Below, one piece after another: positions 1-8,471 of a stretch of 64,000 nucleotides of DNA; within the stretch, counting starts at the first letter, position 1; the number at the start of each line of letters is the position of its first letter. The notes under the pieces are model-generated. The model saw only the letters and a list, made by a program, of their open reading frames with translations. It was not told the origin of the DNA and did no database searches. Source of the stretch: Riemerella anatipestifer (GTDB taxonomy: Bacteria; Bacteroidota; Bacteroidia; Flavobacteriales; Weeksellaceae); the NCBI RefSeq assembly GCF_009670965.2, contig NZ_CP073239.1, positions 1,426,001-1,490,000 on the forward strand. Direction: 5' to 3'. A program made the position numbers and the translations under genes.

Positions 1-53
1 ATTGCTGCAACAGCATTAAGACCTACTTTCCAATGGAAAAGTGATTTAAACAT
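1..53 (-). CDS. N-terminus of a PASTA-domain-like protein (partial)
   Basis: Reading leftwards from an ATG at 53, 17 codons are open to the window edge. They begin MFKSLFHWKVGLNAVAA, a short cytoplasmic stretch leading into what looks like a membrane anchor. Flavobacterial PASTA-domain proteins start in this way (FxxWK followed by a hydrophobic segment), but the diagnostic PASTA repeats lie outside the window, so the family is inferred. A TATCTTTG promoter element at 78-85 on the same strand, about 25 nt upstream, supports a real gene start. Confidence 0.45.
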   Translation of the reverse strand, partial: MFKSLFHWKVGLNAVAA

Positions 54-77
54 AATTCTATAATTAAAACTTTTGAG

Positions 78-85
78 CAAAGATA
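78..85 (-). promoter_or_regulatory. -7 promoter element (TATCTTTG) for the left-edge gene
   Basis: Read on the minus strand this is an exact match to the Bacteroidota -7 consensus TAnnTTTG. It lies 24 nt upstream of the ATG at 53. No clear -33 element was found. Confidence 0.5.
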
Positions 86-161
86 ATATTTTCTCATCAA
101 CAACGGCTAAAAAACAAGGTTATTTTCGTGGTTGAGTTATGCTTATACTTAGGTTTAGAGG

Positions 162-3100
162 TTAGATGTAAACAATCTCTGTCCCTAGTACATTAAAGTC
201 TAATTGCTCCAAAGCTGTTTTGTATGCTAATATTTGGTTTTGATGTTTATCGTTAGGAGCTCCTGTTTTAAAATCTAAAATGTAATGGCCGCCGTTTTTC
301 TTTACCACTCTATCTGGGCGAAAAATCTTTCCGTCTAGCATAAAATCTCTTTCGTTGTAAACTTCTTCAATATCTTCAAAATAAAAGGAATAGGAGTGAT
401 GCTCCACTACCGAAAGAATGGTTTTTTCTATCTCCGCTTTTTCTTGTTCGGTTATAATGCCGTCTATCAGATAGCTGGATAGAACGGGCGTAATGTCTTT
501 TTTAGTCTTGATTTTGGACAAAATTTCGTGAGTGAAAATCCCTGTACGCACCTTTTCGTTTCGTTCTTGATAGGTTTTAGAAGGTGTTGCGATTTGGATA
601 TTGCTAGAAATACAAGTGTTAGATGTAATTTCTACACTTTGTTTATTGATTTCGGTTGATTTTTTCTTGTGGGTTTGTTTTTGATAAGAATTATTTTCCT
701 CTGGATAAAGGTCAAACTGATGCTCGGTAGCGTTAAATTGCTGTACAAAATCTAATATTTCTAGCTTATTTTCTCCTGACTGACTAGGCTTTTGGAGATA
801 CAAGAAAAGTTGCTCTACAGGTCTGGTCGTGGCAACATATTGCACACAATAGCGATCAATTTTATTTTTATAGGTGTTTTCGTCTGAAAATGATTTCAAA
901 GTATCGTCATACACCAAAAGTTCCTTTTTGAACTGACTAAGATTAACCGATTTTAAATTTTCTAAATCTACCGATAGCCAATCATTAAAAGAACTATCTT
1001 TATGGCTGTTTTTCATTGGGAGAAATACCACAGGATACTCTAAGCCTTTGGTAGCGTGTATGGTCATCATTTTGATGGCATCTATATTTTCGGAGGATTG
1101 TATGGATTTTTCCGAGGCTTCTTCGTCCCAATATTTAATAAAATCTTTTAAAGTTTTTCCTGGATTTTGGGTAAAGGCATAGACTTCCTCTAAGAAGTTT
1201 AGTATGAAATCGGTCTCTTGTTGAGGTATAGCAAATTGTTTTACCAAATATTCTATTCTGTTATAAAGATTGAGATGTAGGTAGTGCTGATGATTAAGTT
1301 CAATGCCGTATCGGTTGTTTAATTCTTCTAAAATCGCATCGGAAGTTTTAAGTTCCAGAAGGCTTGTAATTTCTTCAGAGAACAAATTTATGTTAATTCT
1401 CCCTAAACTATTGAGGTGATACAAAGCTCTCATAAGGCTGTCGTAATTAGAAGTATCGCTCTCCCATTTAAGGTATTCTATGGTTGCCAAAAGGGTTTTG
1501 GATAAATCTAAACTTAAGCCTTTTTCAGAAATGGTTTTGATGTAGGTTTCGGTATTTTTATAATTGACTTTTAGTAGTCCTAGTCTTTGAGATAGTTGTT
1601 TTATTTCTCCTTTTGTTCGGCACATAATACAAATGTCCGAAAATTGGAAGCCGTTGTTTAGGCAAGTTTTAATATCTTCAAACATTTGGTTGGCTACCTC
1701 GTCAAAGAAAACTTCATCTTTTCGGTCGTATTCTACTAGATTTACTCTTACTCGCCCTAGTAGACCTTCTCTTTTAGCTATTTGTTGCCCTTGTTCTGTA
1801 AAAAGGTGTCTGTGTTCTTCCTGTTCCAAATCTTTTGCCATAAAGGCATAAAGTTCATTATTAAAACGAACAATATTTTGGGCACTTCTCCAGTTATTTT
1901 CAAGATTTTCAAGGTTGATGTTTACACCCGTCGCTTCTTTACCATTGATGATGTCTAGCATCTGCTCTGCATCACCACCTCTAAATCTGTAGATACTTTG
2001 TTTAGGGTCGCCTACGAGGGTAAAGCTGTGGTCTTCGGAGCTGATGGTGTGGTCTCTAAGTGGGATAATATTTTCCCATTGTAGTTTGGAAGTGTCTTGG
2101 AATTCATCAAAAAAATAATGCTGATATCTAGTGCCTATTTTCTCATAAATAAAAGCCGAAGGCTCCTCTCGTAAATTTTCTTTGATTAGAATGTTAAACT
2201 TGGAAAGAAGTACCAAATCGTCTTCGTTTTCTATGATTTCTAGCTGCTCTCGGATTTCTTTATTGATTTTGAGTGGTAGCAATTCTTTAAGAATTTTGGC
2301 TTTCTTTTCCGAAGTTACATAGTTTGTAATGATGAGTGTTCTCCATTCTATAAGGGTGCCCAAAATGGAAAATACAGCATTTATAACGGTGTTGTCCTTA
2401 GACGCAGTACCTTTTCGGAAGCGTTCTAAAGCCTTTTCTTCATCGGACGGAAAGGGAAATTTATCTCTCTGTCCAGTATAAAATTTTAGAGCTTCTTCAA
2501 AAAACTTTCCTAGCCCAGAATTTGCTCCACCTTGGAAATCTTTAATCTCTAGATTATTTTCGTTAATGAGAGCTAAAGCCTTTTTTGCATATTGCAGAGC
2601 CTCATTGTGGTGTTGCGTGAGCTGTGTTCTAAGTTTTAGTTTCAGGTTGTCATACGCCTCCCAATCAAAAGCTTCATTTTTTTGTAGTTCTTCGTAGTGG
2701 ACATCGTTTACGAAGGTTTTAGCTCGGTCGTATAGTGTTTTATTTACATTGATTCGTTCCTCATTTTCTAGATTATAATTAACGAAATCCATAAACGCTT
2801 CTGAAACTTTTGGGTCTTCTCCTATTTTATCTAATAGTTGGTCAACCGCTTCTATGAGGTAGGGCTCATTATTGATTTCTAGGTTGAAATTCTGTGCTAA
2901 TCCCAATTCGTAGGAAAAACTCCTTACCAGTTTTGCATTAAATTTGTCTATCGTCCCAATGTTTAAAATAGAATAGTGATGCAGTATGTAGTCTAAAACC
3001 TTTTTGGAACGGTAGTGAAGGTCTTCTATAGTGAGTTTTATCCCTTGTGTCTCCAGGTAAGATTGTATGGCTTTTAGCTCATTATTTTGAAGATAATCTT

Positions 3101-3296
3101 CTCTAGTAAATGCTTCTAGCCATTGCAAGATACGCTCTTTCATTTCGTTGGCAGCTTTGTTGGTAAAGGTAAGAGCAAGAATGTAGCGTATGGCTTTTTC
3201 GTCTGGCGTTCTAAGGCATAGAGAGAGTATTCTGATAACGAGGGTATAGGTTTTTCCTGAGCCTGCCGAAGCACTTATAGCGTTGTATGGATGCAT
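162..3296 (-). CDS. UvrD-type helicase with C-terminal RecB-like nuclease (AddA/RecB-like)
   Basis: A 1044-residue ATP-dependent helicase-nuclease expected to process double-strand breaks for recombination, like AddA or RecB. Visible motifs are Walker A ASAGSGKT at residues 9-16, Walker B with FDEFQDT near residue 395, and motif III VGDPKQSIYRFRGGD near 430. Near the C-terminus is a PD-(D/E)XK nuclease signature: RPDRV, then ILDFKTG, then QILAYK (about residues 985-1030). Superfamily 1A helicases that end in this nuclease are typical of AddA and RecB. No AddB partner is seen in the window; it may lie outside. The ATG at 3296 puts Walker A close to the N-terminus, as the family requires. It is monocistronic here and separated from the AsmA-like gene by 54 nt. 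The helicase-nuclease class is secure; the AddA versus RecB label is not. Confidence 0.9.
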   Translation of the reverse strand: MHPYNAISASAGSGKTYTLVIRILSLCLRTPDEKAIRYILALTFTNKAANEMKERILQWLEAFTREDYLQNNELKAIQSYLETQGIKLTIEDLHYRSKKVLDYILHHYSILNIGTIDKFNAKLVRSFSYELGLAQNFNLEINNEPYLIEAVDQLLDKIGEDPKVSEAFMDFVNYNLENEERINVNKTLYDRAKTFVNDVHYEELQKNEAFDWEAYDNLKLKLRTQLTQHHNEALQYAKKALALINENNLEIKDFQGGANSGLGKFFEEALKFYTGQRDKFPFPSDEEKALERFRKGTASKDNTVINAVFSILGTLIEWRTLIITNYVTSEKKAKILKELLPLKINKEIREQLEIIENEDDLVLLSKFNILIKENLREEPSAFIYEKIGTRYQHYFFDEFQDTSKLQWENIIPLRDHTISSEDHSFTLVGDPKQSIYRFRGGDAEQMLDIINGKEATGVNINLENLENNWRSAQNIVRFNNELYAFMAKDLEQEEHRHLFTEQGQQIAKREGLLGRVRVNLVEYDRKDEVFFDEVANQMFEDIKTCLNNGFQFSDICIMCRTKGEIKQLSQRLGLLKVNYKNTETYIKTISEKGLSLDLSKTLLATIEYLKWESDTSNYDSLMRALYHLNSLGRININLFSEEITSLLELKTSDAILEELNNRYGIELNHQHYLHLNLYNRIEYLVKQFAIPQQETDFILNFLEEVYAFTQNPGKTLKDFIKYWDEEASEKSIQSSENIDAIKMMTIHATKGLEYPVVFLPMKNSHKDSSFNDWLSVDLENLKSVNLSQFKKELLVYDDTLKSFSDENTYKNKIDRYCVQYVATTRPVEQLFLYLQKPSQSGENKLEILDFVQQFNATEHQFDLYPEENNSYQKQTHKKKSTEINKQSVEITSNTCISSNIQIATPSKTYQERNEKVRTGIFTHEILSKIKTKKDITPVLSSYLIDGIITEQEKAEIEKTILSVVEHHSYSFYFEDIEEVYNERDFMLDGKIFRPDRVVKKNGGHYILDFKTGAPNDKHQNQILAYKTALEQLDFNVLGTEIVYI

Positions 3297-3350
3297 ATGT
3301 GATGCTTTATCTTAGATTAATATTATAATTTGATGTGGGTAAATTTATGT

Positions 3351-5810
3351 CTATATCAATGTTTTTTTTAAGCCTTCTAAAATTCCTTTCCAAAATAAAT
3401 TAAAGAATGAGCTATGTTTTGCATGTTTTACCTCTCCTATTTCTACATCAGAGGGTCTAGGTTTTGAGTCTTTTTTTATAATGATATTGGCTATGGTTGT
3501 TAATAGTTTTCTTTTTTCTCCATCATCATTTAATATATTTACTTTTAAATCTTTGTGAGCAATCTTAAAATTACCATTAATACCATTCCTGTTACCTCGA
3601 AAATCGAACATAAGATGCTCTATTTTTCCTTCTGTTTTTATTTTTAGATAAGGTTCTAAGAAAGGATTGATTTCTGGGGCAGGTAAGTTGCTTAGACTTC
3701 CCTTTATGGTAAATGCATCTTGGAGACTTGCAGTATCTAAAGTCCAATGAGCTTGTAGAGGTGAGACTCCCATAAAAAGAGCATTTGCTTGAACGGGTAT
3801 TTTGGTATTTTTGGTTTTACCAGAGTTAATGTTTTTAATATTTAGATTAAAATTAGTGAAAGTTAATTTTCCTGGTCCTTTGCTTTTTTCTGTATCTTCC
3901 TCGTATACTAGCACAGAATTTTTAATATTTGTGTTTCTTACTACTAAAGGAATTTTAATGGATCTTAATAACGTAGAATATAACGGTTTTTCAGAGTTAT
4001 CATCTTTAGGTATCGTACTACGAAAAATGTTAGCGTCAATGTTAGAAATATTAAGTTGGTCAATATCCAAAGATTTACCGAATGTTTCAGGGTTTAGGTT
4101 TCCTTGTGCAGCTATTTGGTTTACACTAATAGTGTACATGTCTCTTTCTACAGGTATCATTCGAATGAATTGTGAACGAGATACTCTTGGCTTTAGAGCA
4201 AATTGATTGACTTGTAGGCTCTGATTATTTGCTTTTATAAGACCTGTATTTAGTTCATAATATTGGTTGATTTTAGAACTAAAACTTTTTGCAGTAATGC
4301 TATAATTACCTATTTTGCAGGGGATTCTATTTTTTATAGTCTGTTCATTTAACTCTATATTTTGAGCTTTTATATTAAGTGTATTAAGTGCTTGATTTTG
4401 TTCTCCTTTATTGAAGTTAATATTGGCTTTTTCTAGTATAAAATTGTTAAGTTTTATGGGAAATTGTATACCACCAAATCCTAAAGGCTTTGATTTATAT
4501 TTTTGTTTTGGAAGGTCAATTGTACCATTGAAACCTAGGATGTGTAGGCTCTGTGCATCTAGTTTCAATTTATTTTTTTCAAGACTCCAGTCATTTAGTT
4601 TTAGTGATATTAATTTAGCATTAGCATTTATTAAAGTCTTATAAGAATTGGTAACTGTTGGTTTTAATAACACATTTTCAAGTTGAGCAGATTTGGTATC
4701 TAGAGTTATGTGTTCTACTTTCACTTCCTGTGTTTCCGAAATATAATTGAGTTTAGACCCTTTTATATAAAATTTTTCATACTTAAAAGGAATGTTACCT
4801 TTCGCTGTTTCTTCGTTCATTGCGAGCTTGCTAAGGTTCATGTCAAGTTGTTCTCCTGAAAAAAGTTTTCTTCCATTGGGCTTTATTATCAATATTTTTG
4901 ATTGATTCATGAGCACATTCTGTAGCATTACTTCATAAGTGAAGGATTTTTCTTTTTTCTCTGGTTGAGCAGATGTGGTGTACATTTTTAAGAAAGGTTG
5001 TTCAAATCGTACTTCTGATAAGCTTATTTTTTCGTCGTTTATCTTAATGTCTTTGAAGCTCATTTCTCTAGTTTCAAAATCGAAAAGGTTTCTTTTTTTA
5101 GGAAATTTTTTGATAAACTGAGCGTAAGTAAGTAATGGCTTCAGCTGAAAATCAAGAATGTTTATTTCTCCGTTTTCTGTTTTTATCTGTTTGGCTTTCA
5201 GATCATAAATTTCATCGGGTCTTATAAAGAAGTTTTTTCCGCTGATAGAATATTGGTCAAAAACCACGGGTAATTTTTTCTCAATGCTTTCTTTGGTCAT
5301 TCTAAGGTTAGATACTGTAAGATTTAACTCATTTACAGATAGGAAAGGTTTTTGTGTATGTTTTACTATGGATATATTTCCATTTTTAATAGTTATGTTT
5401 TTTAGTAAAATAGGCTTTTTCTCTTTATTAGATTTTTTATCTACAGGTTTAGCAAGGGTTATTTTAAGGTTGGGGTGTTCTAGTAAGAGTTCATCTGAAC
5501 TTATTTTTTTATTAAACAAGGCATCGTACATTCCCAGTCTACTAATCTGTAAAGTGCCTATGTCACCAGATAGTCCTATAATGTCTTGATTTTTAGGGTT
5601 TAGGTTAGATATTTTAATGCCTGTGGAGCGTATATTTCCGGTACTGATGTCTACATCTATAGATTTATAACTGACCTTGTAATCAGTGTTATCTTTGATA
5701 TATTTTGGAAGGTAGTAGTTTAAGGCTAAGTTTAAGACTAAATTAGCTAATAAAATAATGGCAATAAAAATGCCTAACCCTATCAATGTTTTTTTGAGAA
5801 TTTTATTCAT
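3351..5810 (-). CDS. AsmA/DUF748-like membrane-anchored protein
   Basis: An 819-residue protein with one N-terminal transmembrane segment (about residues 8-28) followed by a long periplasmic region rich in beta-type repeats such as SYKSIDVDISTG and FYIKGSKLNYI. This organisation is typical of AsmA-like proteins, which in other bacteria affect outer-membrane assembly or lipid transfer; no specific job can be assigned here. I chose the ATG at 5810 (MNKILKKTL), which gives a short basic N-terminus before the membrane segment. A TTG 18 nt upstream is less likely. It lies downstream of nothing obvious and is read towards the helicase gene. Confidence 0.7.
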   Translation of the reverse strand: MNKILKKTLIGLGIFIAIILLANLVLNLALNYYLPKYIKDNTDYKVSYKSIDVDISTGNIRSTGIKISNLNPKNQDIIGLSGDIGTLQISRLGMYDALFNKKISSDELLLEHPNLKITLAKPVDKKSNKEKKPILLKNITIKNGNISIVKHTQKPFLSVNELNLTVSNLRMTKESIEKKLPVVFDQYSISGKNFFIRPDEIYDLKAKQIKTENGEINILDFQLKPLLTYAQFIKKFPKKRNLFDFETREMSFKDIKINDEKISLSEVRFEQPFLKMYTTSAQPEKKEKSFTYEVMLQNVLMNQSKILIIKPNGRKLFSGEQLDMNLSKLAMNEETAKGNIPFKYEKFYIKGSKLNYISETQEVKVEHITLDTKSAQLENVLLKPTVTNSYKTLINANAKLISLKLNDWSLEKNKLKLDAQSLHILGFNGTIDLPKQKYKSKPLGFGGIQFPIKLNNFILEKANINFNKGEQNQALNTLNIKAQNIELNEQTIKNRIPCKIGNYSITAKSFSSKINQYYELNTGLIKANNQSLQVNQFALKPRVSRSQFIRMIPVERDMYTISVNQIAAQGNLNPETFGKSLDIDQLNISNIDANIFRSTIPKDDNSEKPLYSTLLRSIKIPLVVRNTNIKNSVLVYEEDTEKSKGPGKLTFTNFNLNIKNINSGKTKNTKIPVQANALFMGVSPLQAHWTLDTASLQDAFTIKGSLSNLPAPEINPFLEPYLKIKTEGKIEHLMFDFRGNRNGINGNFKIAHKDLKVNILNDDGEKRKLLTTIANIIIKKDSKPRPSDVEIGEVKHAKHSSFFNLFWKGILEGLKKTLI

Positions 5811-5987
5811 GATGGCAAAAAGAAGCAAATTTAATGTAAAAATAAAATAATAGAATAAATTTTTATATTTTTCACTTTGAAAATCAATGTTAGAGAATCT
5901 AACTAAATCATTTTAGTGCTTGAATAGCTATATTTCGATATTTAATATCAAGCTTTTACCTTACGGCAAAATATCTAAGTATTATTT

Positions 5988-6020
5988 TTTGTGTAAGTCT
6001 CAAAAACTTTTCTAATTTTA
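5988..6020 (+). promoter_or_regulatory. Probable promoter of the terC gene
   Basis: TTTG at 5988-5991 is followed after 21 nt by TAATTTTA at 6013-6020. This is one base off the TAnnTTTG consensus, with near-ideal -33/-7 spacing. The start codon is 26 nt downstream. Confidence 0.4.
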
Positions 6021-6046
6021 CGCCCTTAATTCAAATGAAATAAATA

Positions 6047-6874
6047 ATGGAATTTTTAGAAGTATTTTCATCAGCCGATGCTTGGATAGCACTCTTAACG
6101 CTGACCTTTTTAGAAATAGTATTGGGGATAGATAACATTGTTTTCATCTCTATAGTATCTAATAAAATAGAACCGAAAGATCAAAGAAAAGCAAGAAATA
6201 TAGGACTTGTATTGGCAATGGTTTTTAGAATTGCTCTTTTGTTTGGTATCAAGTGGGTGGTTAGCCTTAATAGTGAGCTGTTTGGGGTTCATTTGTCTTG
6301 GTTCCATGGTAGTGTTACGGGGCAAAGTTTAATTATATTTATAGGAGGATTGTTTTTGCTTTACAAATCCGTATCAGAAATTCACCATAAACTAGAAGGG
6401 GAGGAAGAACTTAAAGTTTCAGGCACAGGTAAAACCTCTTTAGGCTCAGCTATCGCACAGATAGCTGCACTTAACTTGGTGTTTTCTTTTGATAGTATCC
6501 TTACAGCGGTAGGTTTGGTAAGTTTTAATCAGTATGGGGAGGCTGGAGCGTTAACGATAATGATTTTGGCAGTAGTGATTTCAGTAGTGATTATGATGGC
6601 ATTTGCAGGCCCTGTAAGTAATTTTGTTAATCAGCATCCTACTATTCAGATTTTGGGGCTTTCGTTCCTTATTTTAATAGGGGTAATGTTACTTGCCGAA
6701 GCCTCTCATTTAGGGCATTTCTCCTTGTTTGACCAAGAGGTGGGTGTAATTCCTAAAGGGTATTTATACTTTGCGATTTTCTTCTCATTAGCGGTAGAAT
6801 TCATCAATATGAAGCTCCGTAAAAAAGGTAAACCAGTAGAACTGCACAACTCCGAAAAAATAGACCAATTGTAA
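6047..6874 (+). CDS. TerC-family integral membrane protein
   Basis: A 275-residue polytopic inner-membrane protein of the TerC family (YkoY/Alx relatives), linked in other bacteria to manganese efflux or metal loading of exported proteins. The two conserved acidic membrane motifs are present: FLEIVLGIDN (E23, D29) in the first helix and NLVFSFDSILTAVG in the middle. About seven hydrophobic segments are visible, and the C-terminus is basic and cytoplasmic. The gene stands alone, ending 70 nt before a perfect bidirectional hairpin. The family is certain; the transported ion is not shown by the sequence. Confidence 0.92.
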   Translation: MEFLEVFSSADAWIALLTLTFLEIVLGIDNIVFISIVSNKIEPKDQRKARNIGLVLAMVFRIALLFGIKWVVSLNSELFGVHLSWFHGSVTGQSLIIFIGGLFLLYKSVSEIHHKLEGEEELKVSGTGKTSLGSAIAQIAALNLVFSFDSILTAVGLVSFNQYGEAGALTIMILAVVISVVIMMAFAGPVSNFVNQHPTIQILGLSFLILIGVMLLAEASHLGHFSLFDQEVGVIPKGYLYFAIFFSLAVEFINMKLRKKGKPVELHNSEKIDQL

Positions 6875-6882
6875 TTTTTTAT

Positions 6883-6943
6883 GTGGGCGTGCCCCTTGCC
6901 TAGGCTTAGTCCCTCCGCTAGGGTCGGTCTTCGGGCAGTCGCT
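6883..6943. repeat. GC-rich intergenic element, possible dispersed repeat
   Basis: This GC-rich block in an otherwise AT-rich spacer begins GGGCGTGCCCCTTGCC and continues through GGGTCGGTCTTCGGGCAG. From memory, flavobacterial genomes carry many intergenic blocks of the form GGGCGTGCCC...GGTCGGGC. Only one copy is present in this window, so its repetitive nature is an inference. Confidence 0.3.
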
Positions 6944-6985
6944 ATAATAAAACCCCAAGAGAAAAGCTTCTTGGGGTTTTATTAT
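6944..6985. terminator. Bidirectional terminator after terC
   Basis: A perfect 17-bp inverted repeat (6944-6960 with 6969-6985), with an 8-nt loop and a core of CCCCAAGA/TCTTGGGG. It is flanked by A and T runs, so it would work on either strand. Confidence 0.85.
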
Positions 6986-7068
6986 GAGCTCCAACAATGC
7001 CCTTCGCCCTCACGCAATGCGTTGGATATACCGTAGGTATTGTATATATTCAGTATCTGTTCCAAAAA

Positions 7069-7100
7069 TTTGCCAGAACCCTTTAATCCTATTATCTTTG
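7069..7100 (+). promoter_or_regulatory. Promoter of ribB
   Basis: TTTG (7069-7072), 20 nt, then TATCTTTG (7093-7100): a complete match to the Bacteroidota -33/-7 consensus. Transcription would begin around 7105, leaving a leader of about 16-20 nt before the ATG. This leaves no room for an FMN riboswitch. Confidence 0.7.
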
Positions 7101-7120
7101 TTTCCGATTAAAAATAAGAG

Positions 7121-8242
7121 ATGTCAGATATAAAACTCAATACCATTCCAGAAGCACTGGAGGACCTTAGAAACGGAAAAATCATCATCGTTGTAGATGA
7201 CGAAAACAGAGAAAATGAAGGTGATTTTCTTTCTGCGGCGGAACTTACAACACCAGAAATCATCAATTTTATGACTATCTATGGTCGTGGGCTTATATGT
7301 ACACCACTTCCAGAGGAAAGATGCGATGAGTTGGGGCTAGATATTATGGTTTCTCGCACTAGTGATCCTAAAGAAACTGCTTTTACCGTATCTATAGATT
7401 TATTGGGGGAGGGCGTTTCTACAGGTATTTCGGCGAGTGATAGAGCCAAAACTATTCTAGCACTTATGGATAGCTCTACTAAACCGACTGATTTTATGCG
7501 TCCAGGTCATATATTTCCGCTTAGAGCTAAAAAAGGAGGAGTTCTAAAAAGAGCAGGACACACCGAAGCTGCAATAGACCTTACCAAACTAGCAGGACTG
7601 AAAGAAGGTGGCGTTATCTGCGAAATTATGAATGATGATGGGACGATGGCAAGATTGCCACAATTGGTAGAGTTGGCAAAAAAACACGACCTTAAAATAG
7701 TTTCTATAGAAGATTTGATAGAATACCGTCTTAGAAAAGGAGATTTAGTAAATAAAATAGAAGAAAGAACGGTAAAGACACTTTACGGAGAGTTTAAATT
7801 CCATGCGTTTCAAGAAAAGCATACTGAGCAAATCCATTTTGCATTTACGAAAGGAGAGTGGACGGAAGAAGAACCAATTTTAGTAAGAGTTCAGAGTTCT
7901 AGTTCGTATTTTGATGTATTGAGCAGGTTTATTTCTGGAGAGCAAAATCTTTTGGAAAAAGTTACCAAAATGATAAATGAGGAAGGTAAGGGAGCTATTA
8001 TATTTATCAATAATGTCTCTAACGCAGAAAATACAATGAGAAAACTCCAGCAGTTTTTAGATTATCAAGATGGTCAAGTACAGCGTCCTACACTTTCTGC
8101 TAACTATATGGAGTATGGGGTAGGTACACAAATTTTAAAACATTTAGGGATAACTAAATTTAGAGTAATTACTCAAAATCCAGATCAGAAACCTGTGATT
8201 TCAGGTTATGATGTAGAAGTTACCGAAATGGTACAGCTTTAG
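7121..8242 (+). CDS. ribB: 3,4-dihydroxy-2-butanone-4-phosphate synthase with degenerate GTP cyclohydrolase II domain
   Basis: A 373-residue riboflavin-pathway enzyme. The N-terminal half (about 1-205) is an intact RibB domain that converts ribulose 5-phosphate to dihydroxybutanone phosphate: it has DDENRENEGDF, GEGVSTGISASDRA and RAGHTEAAIDL. The C-terminal half (about 210-373) aligns by eye with GTP cyclohydrolase II, for example YGVGTQILKHLGI. However, the three zinc-binding cysteines of the RibA motif (C...CxC after RVHSE) are replaced in RVQSSSSYFDVLSRF, and the RQEGRGIG-type catalytic segment is replaced by NNVSNAENT. It should therefore make the butanone phosphate but not open GTP. A separate RibA must exist elsewhere. 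The gene is monocistronic, with a strong promoter and terminator. Confidence 0.9.
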   Translation: MSDIKLNTIPEALEDLRNGKIIIVVDDENRENEGDFLSAAELTTPEIINFMTIYGRGLICTPLPEERCDELGLDIMVSRTSDPKETAFTVSIDLLGEGVSTGISASDRAKTILALMDSSTKPTDFMRPGHIFPLRAKKGGVLKRAGHTEAAIDLTKLAGLKEGGVICEIMNDDGTMARLPQLVELAKKHDLKIVSIEDLIEYRLRKGDLVNKIEERTVKTLYGEFKFHAFQEKHTEQIHFAFTKGEWTEEEPILVRVQSSSSYFDVLSRFISGEQNLLEKVTKMINEEGKGAIIFINNVSNAENTMRKLQQFLDYQDGQVQRPTLSANYMEYGVGTQILKHLGITKFRVITQNPDQKPVISGYDVEVTEMVQL

Positions 8243-8287
8243 ATTATTGTAACAAAGTTTTCATAATAAGATTTTAATGGTTAATTG

Positions 8288-8323
8288 AAAGCCGAAAGTG
8301 CATTTGCCTTTCGGCTTTTTTGT
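8288..8323 (+). terminator. Terminator of ribB
   Basis: An 11-bp stem, AAAGCCGAAAG (8288-8298) pairing with CTTTCGGCTTT (8308-8318), followed by a T run. Confidence 0.8.
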
Positions 8324-8451
8324 GGATTGAATGTTTTATTAAGCTATTTAAAGGTGTAGTTTGTTTTATGTAAGTATGTATTTCTTTTTTAAGATGATGA
8401 TATTTAACAGTTTTTAAAATTTATTTCTTTTAGTTTCGATTTTTTTCTTTT

Positions 8452-8459
8452 ATATTTGT
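8452..8459 (+). promoter_or_regulatory. -7 element (TATATTTG) of the glp operon
   Basis: An exact TAnnTTTG match. It sits 12 nt before the ATG at 8472 and 39 nt before the ATG at 8499, so the second ATG leaves a normal leader. The -33 region is poor. Confidence 0.55.
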
Positions 8460-8471
8460 TAGTGAATTAAA

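Noticed and set aside
6788..6997. Open frame on the minus strand over the terC 3' end and its terminator
   Set aside because: It overlaps terC and runs through a perfect terminator hairpin and a GC-rich block, with no promoter or family resemblance.
6875..7120. Possible FMN riboswitch upstream of ribB
   Set aside because: The RFN consensus (AGGGGTGAATTC...GCCCGACCGGCGGT) is not found and a consensus promoter at 7069-7100 starts the transcript only about 16-20 nt before the ATG.
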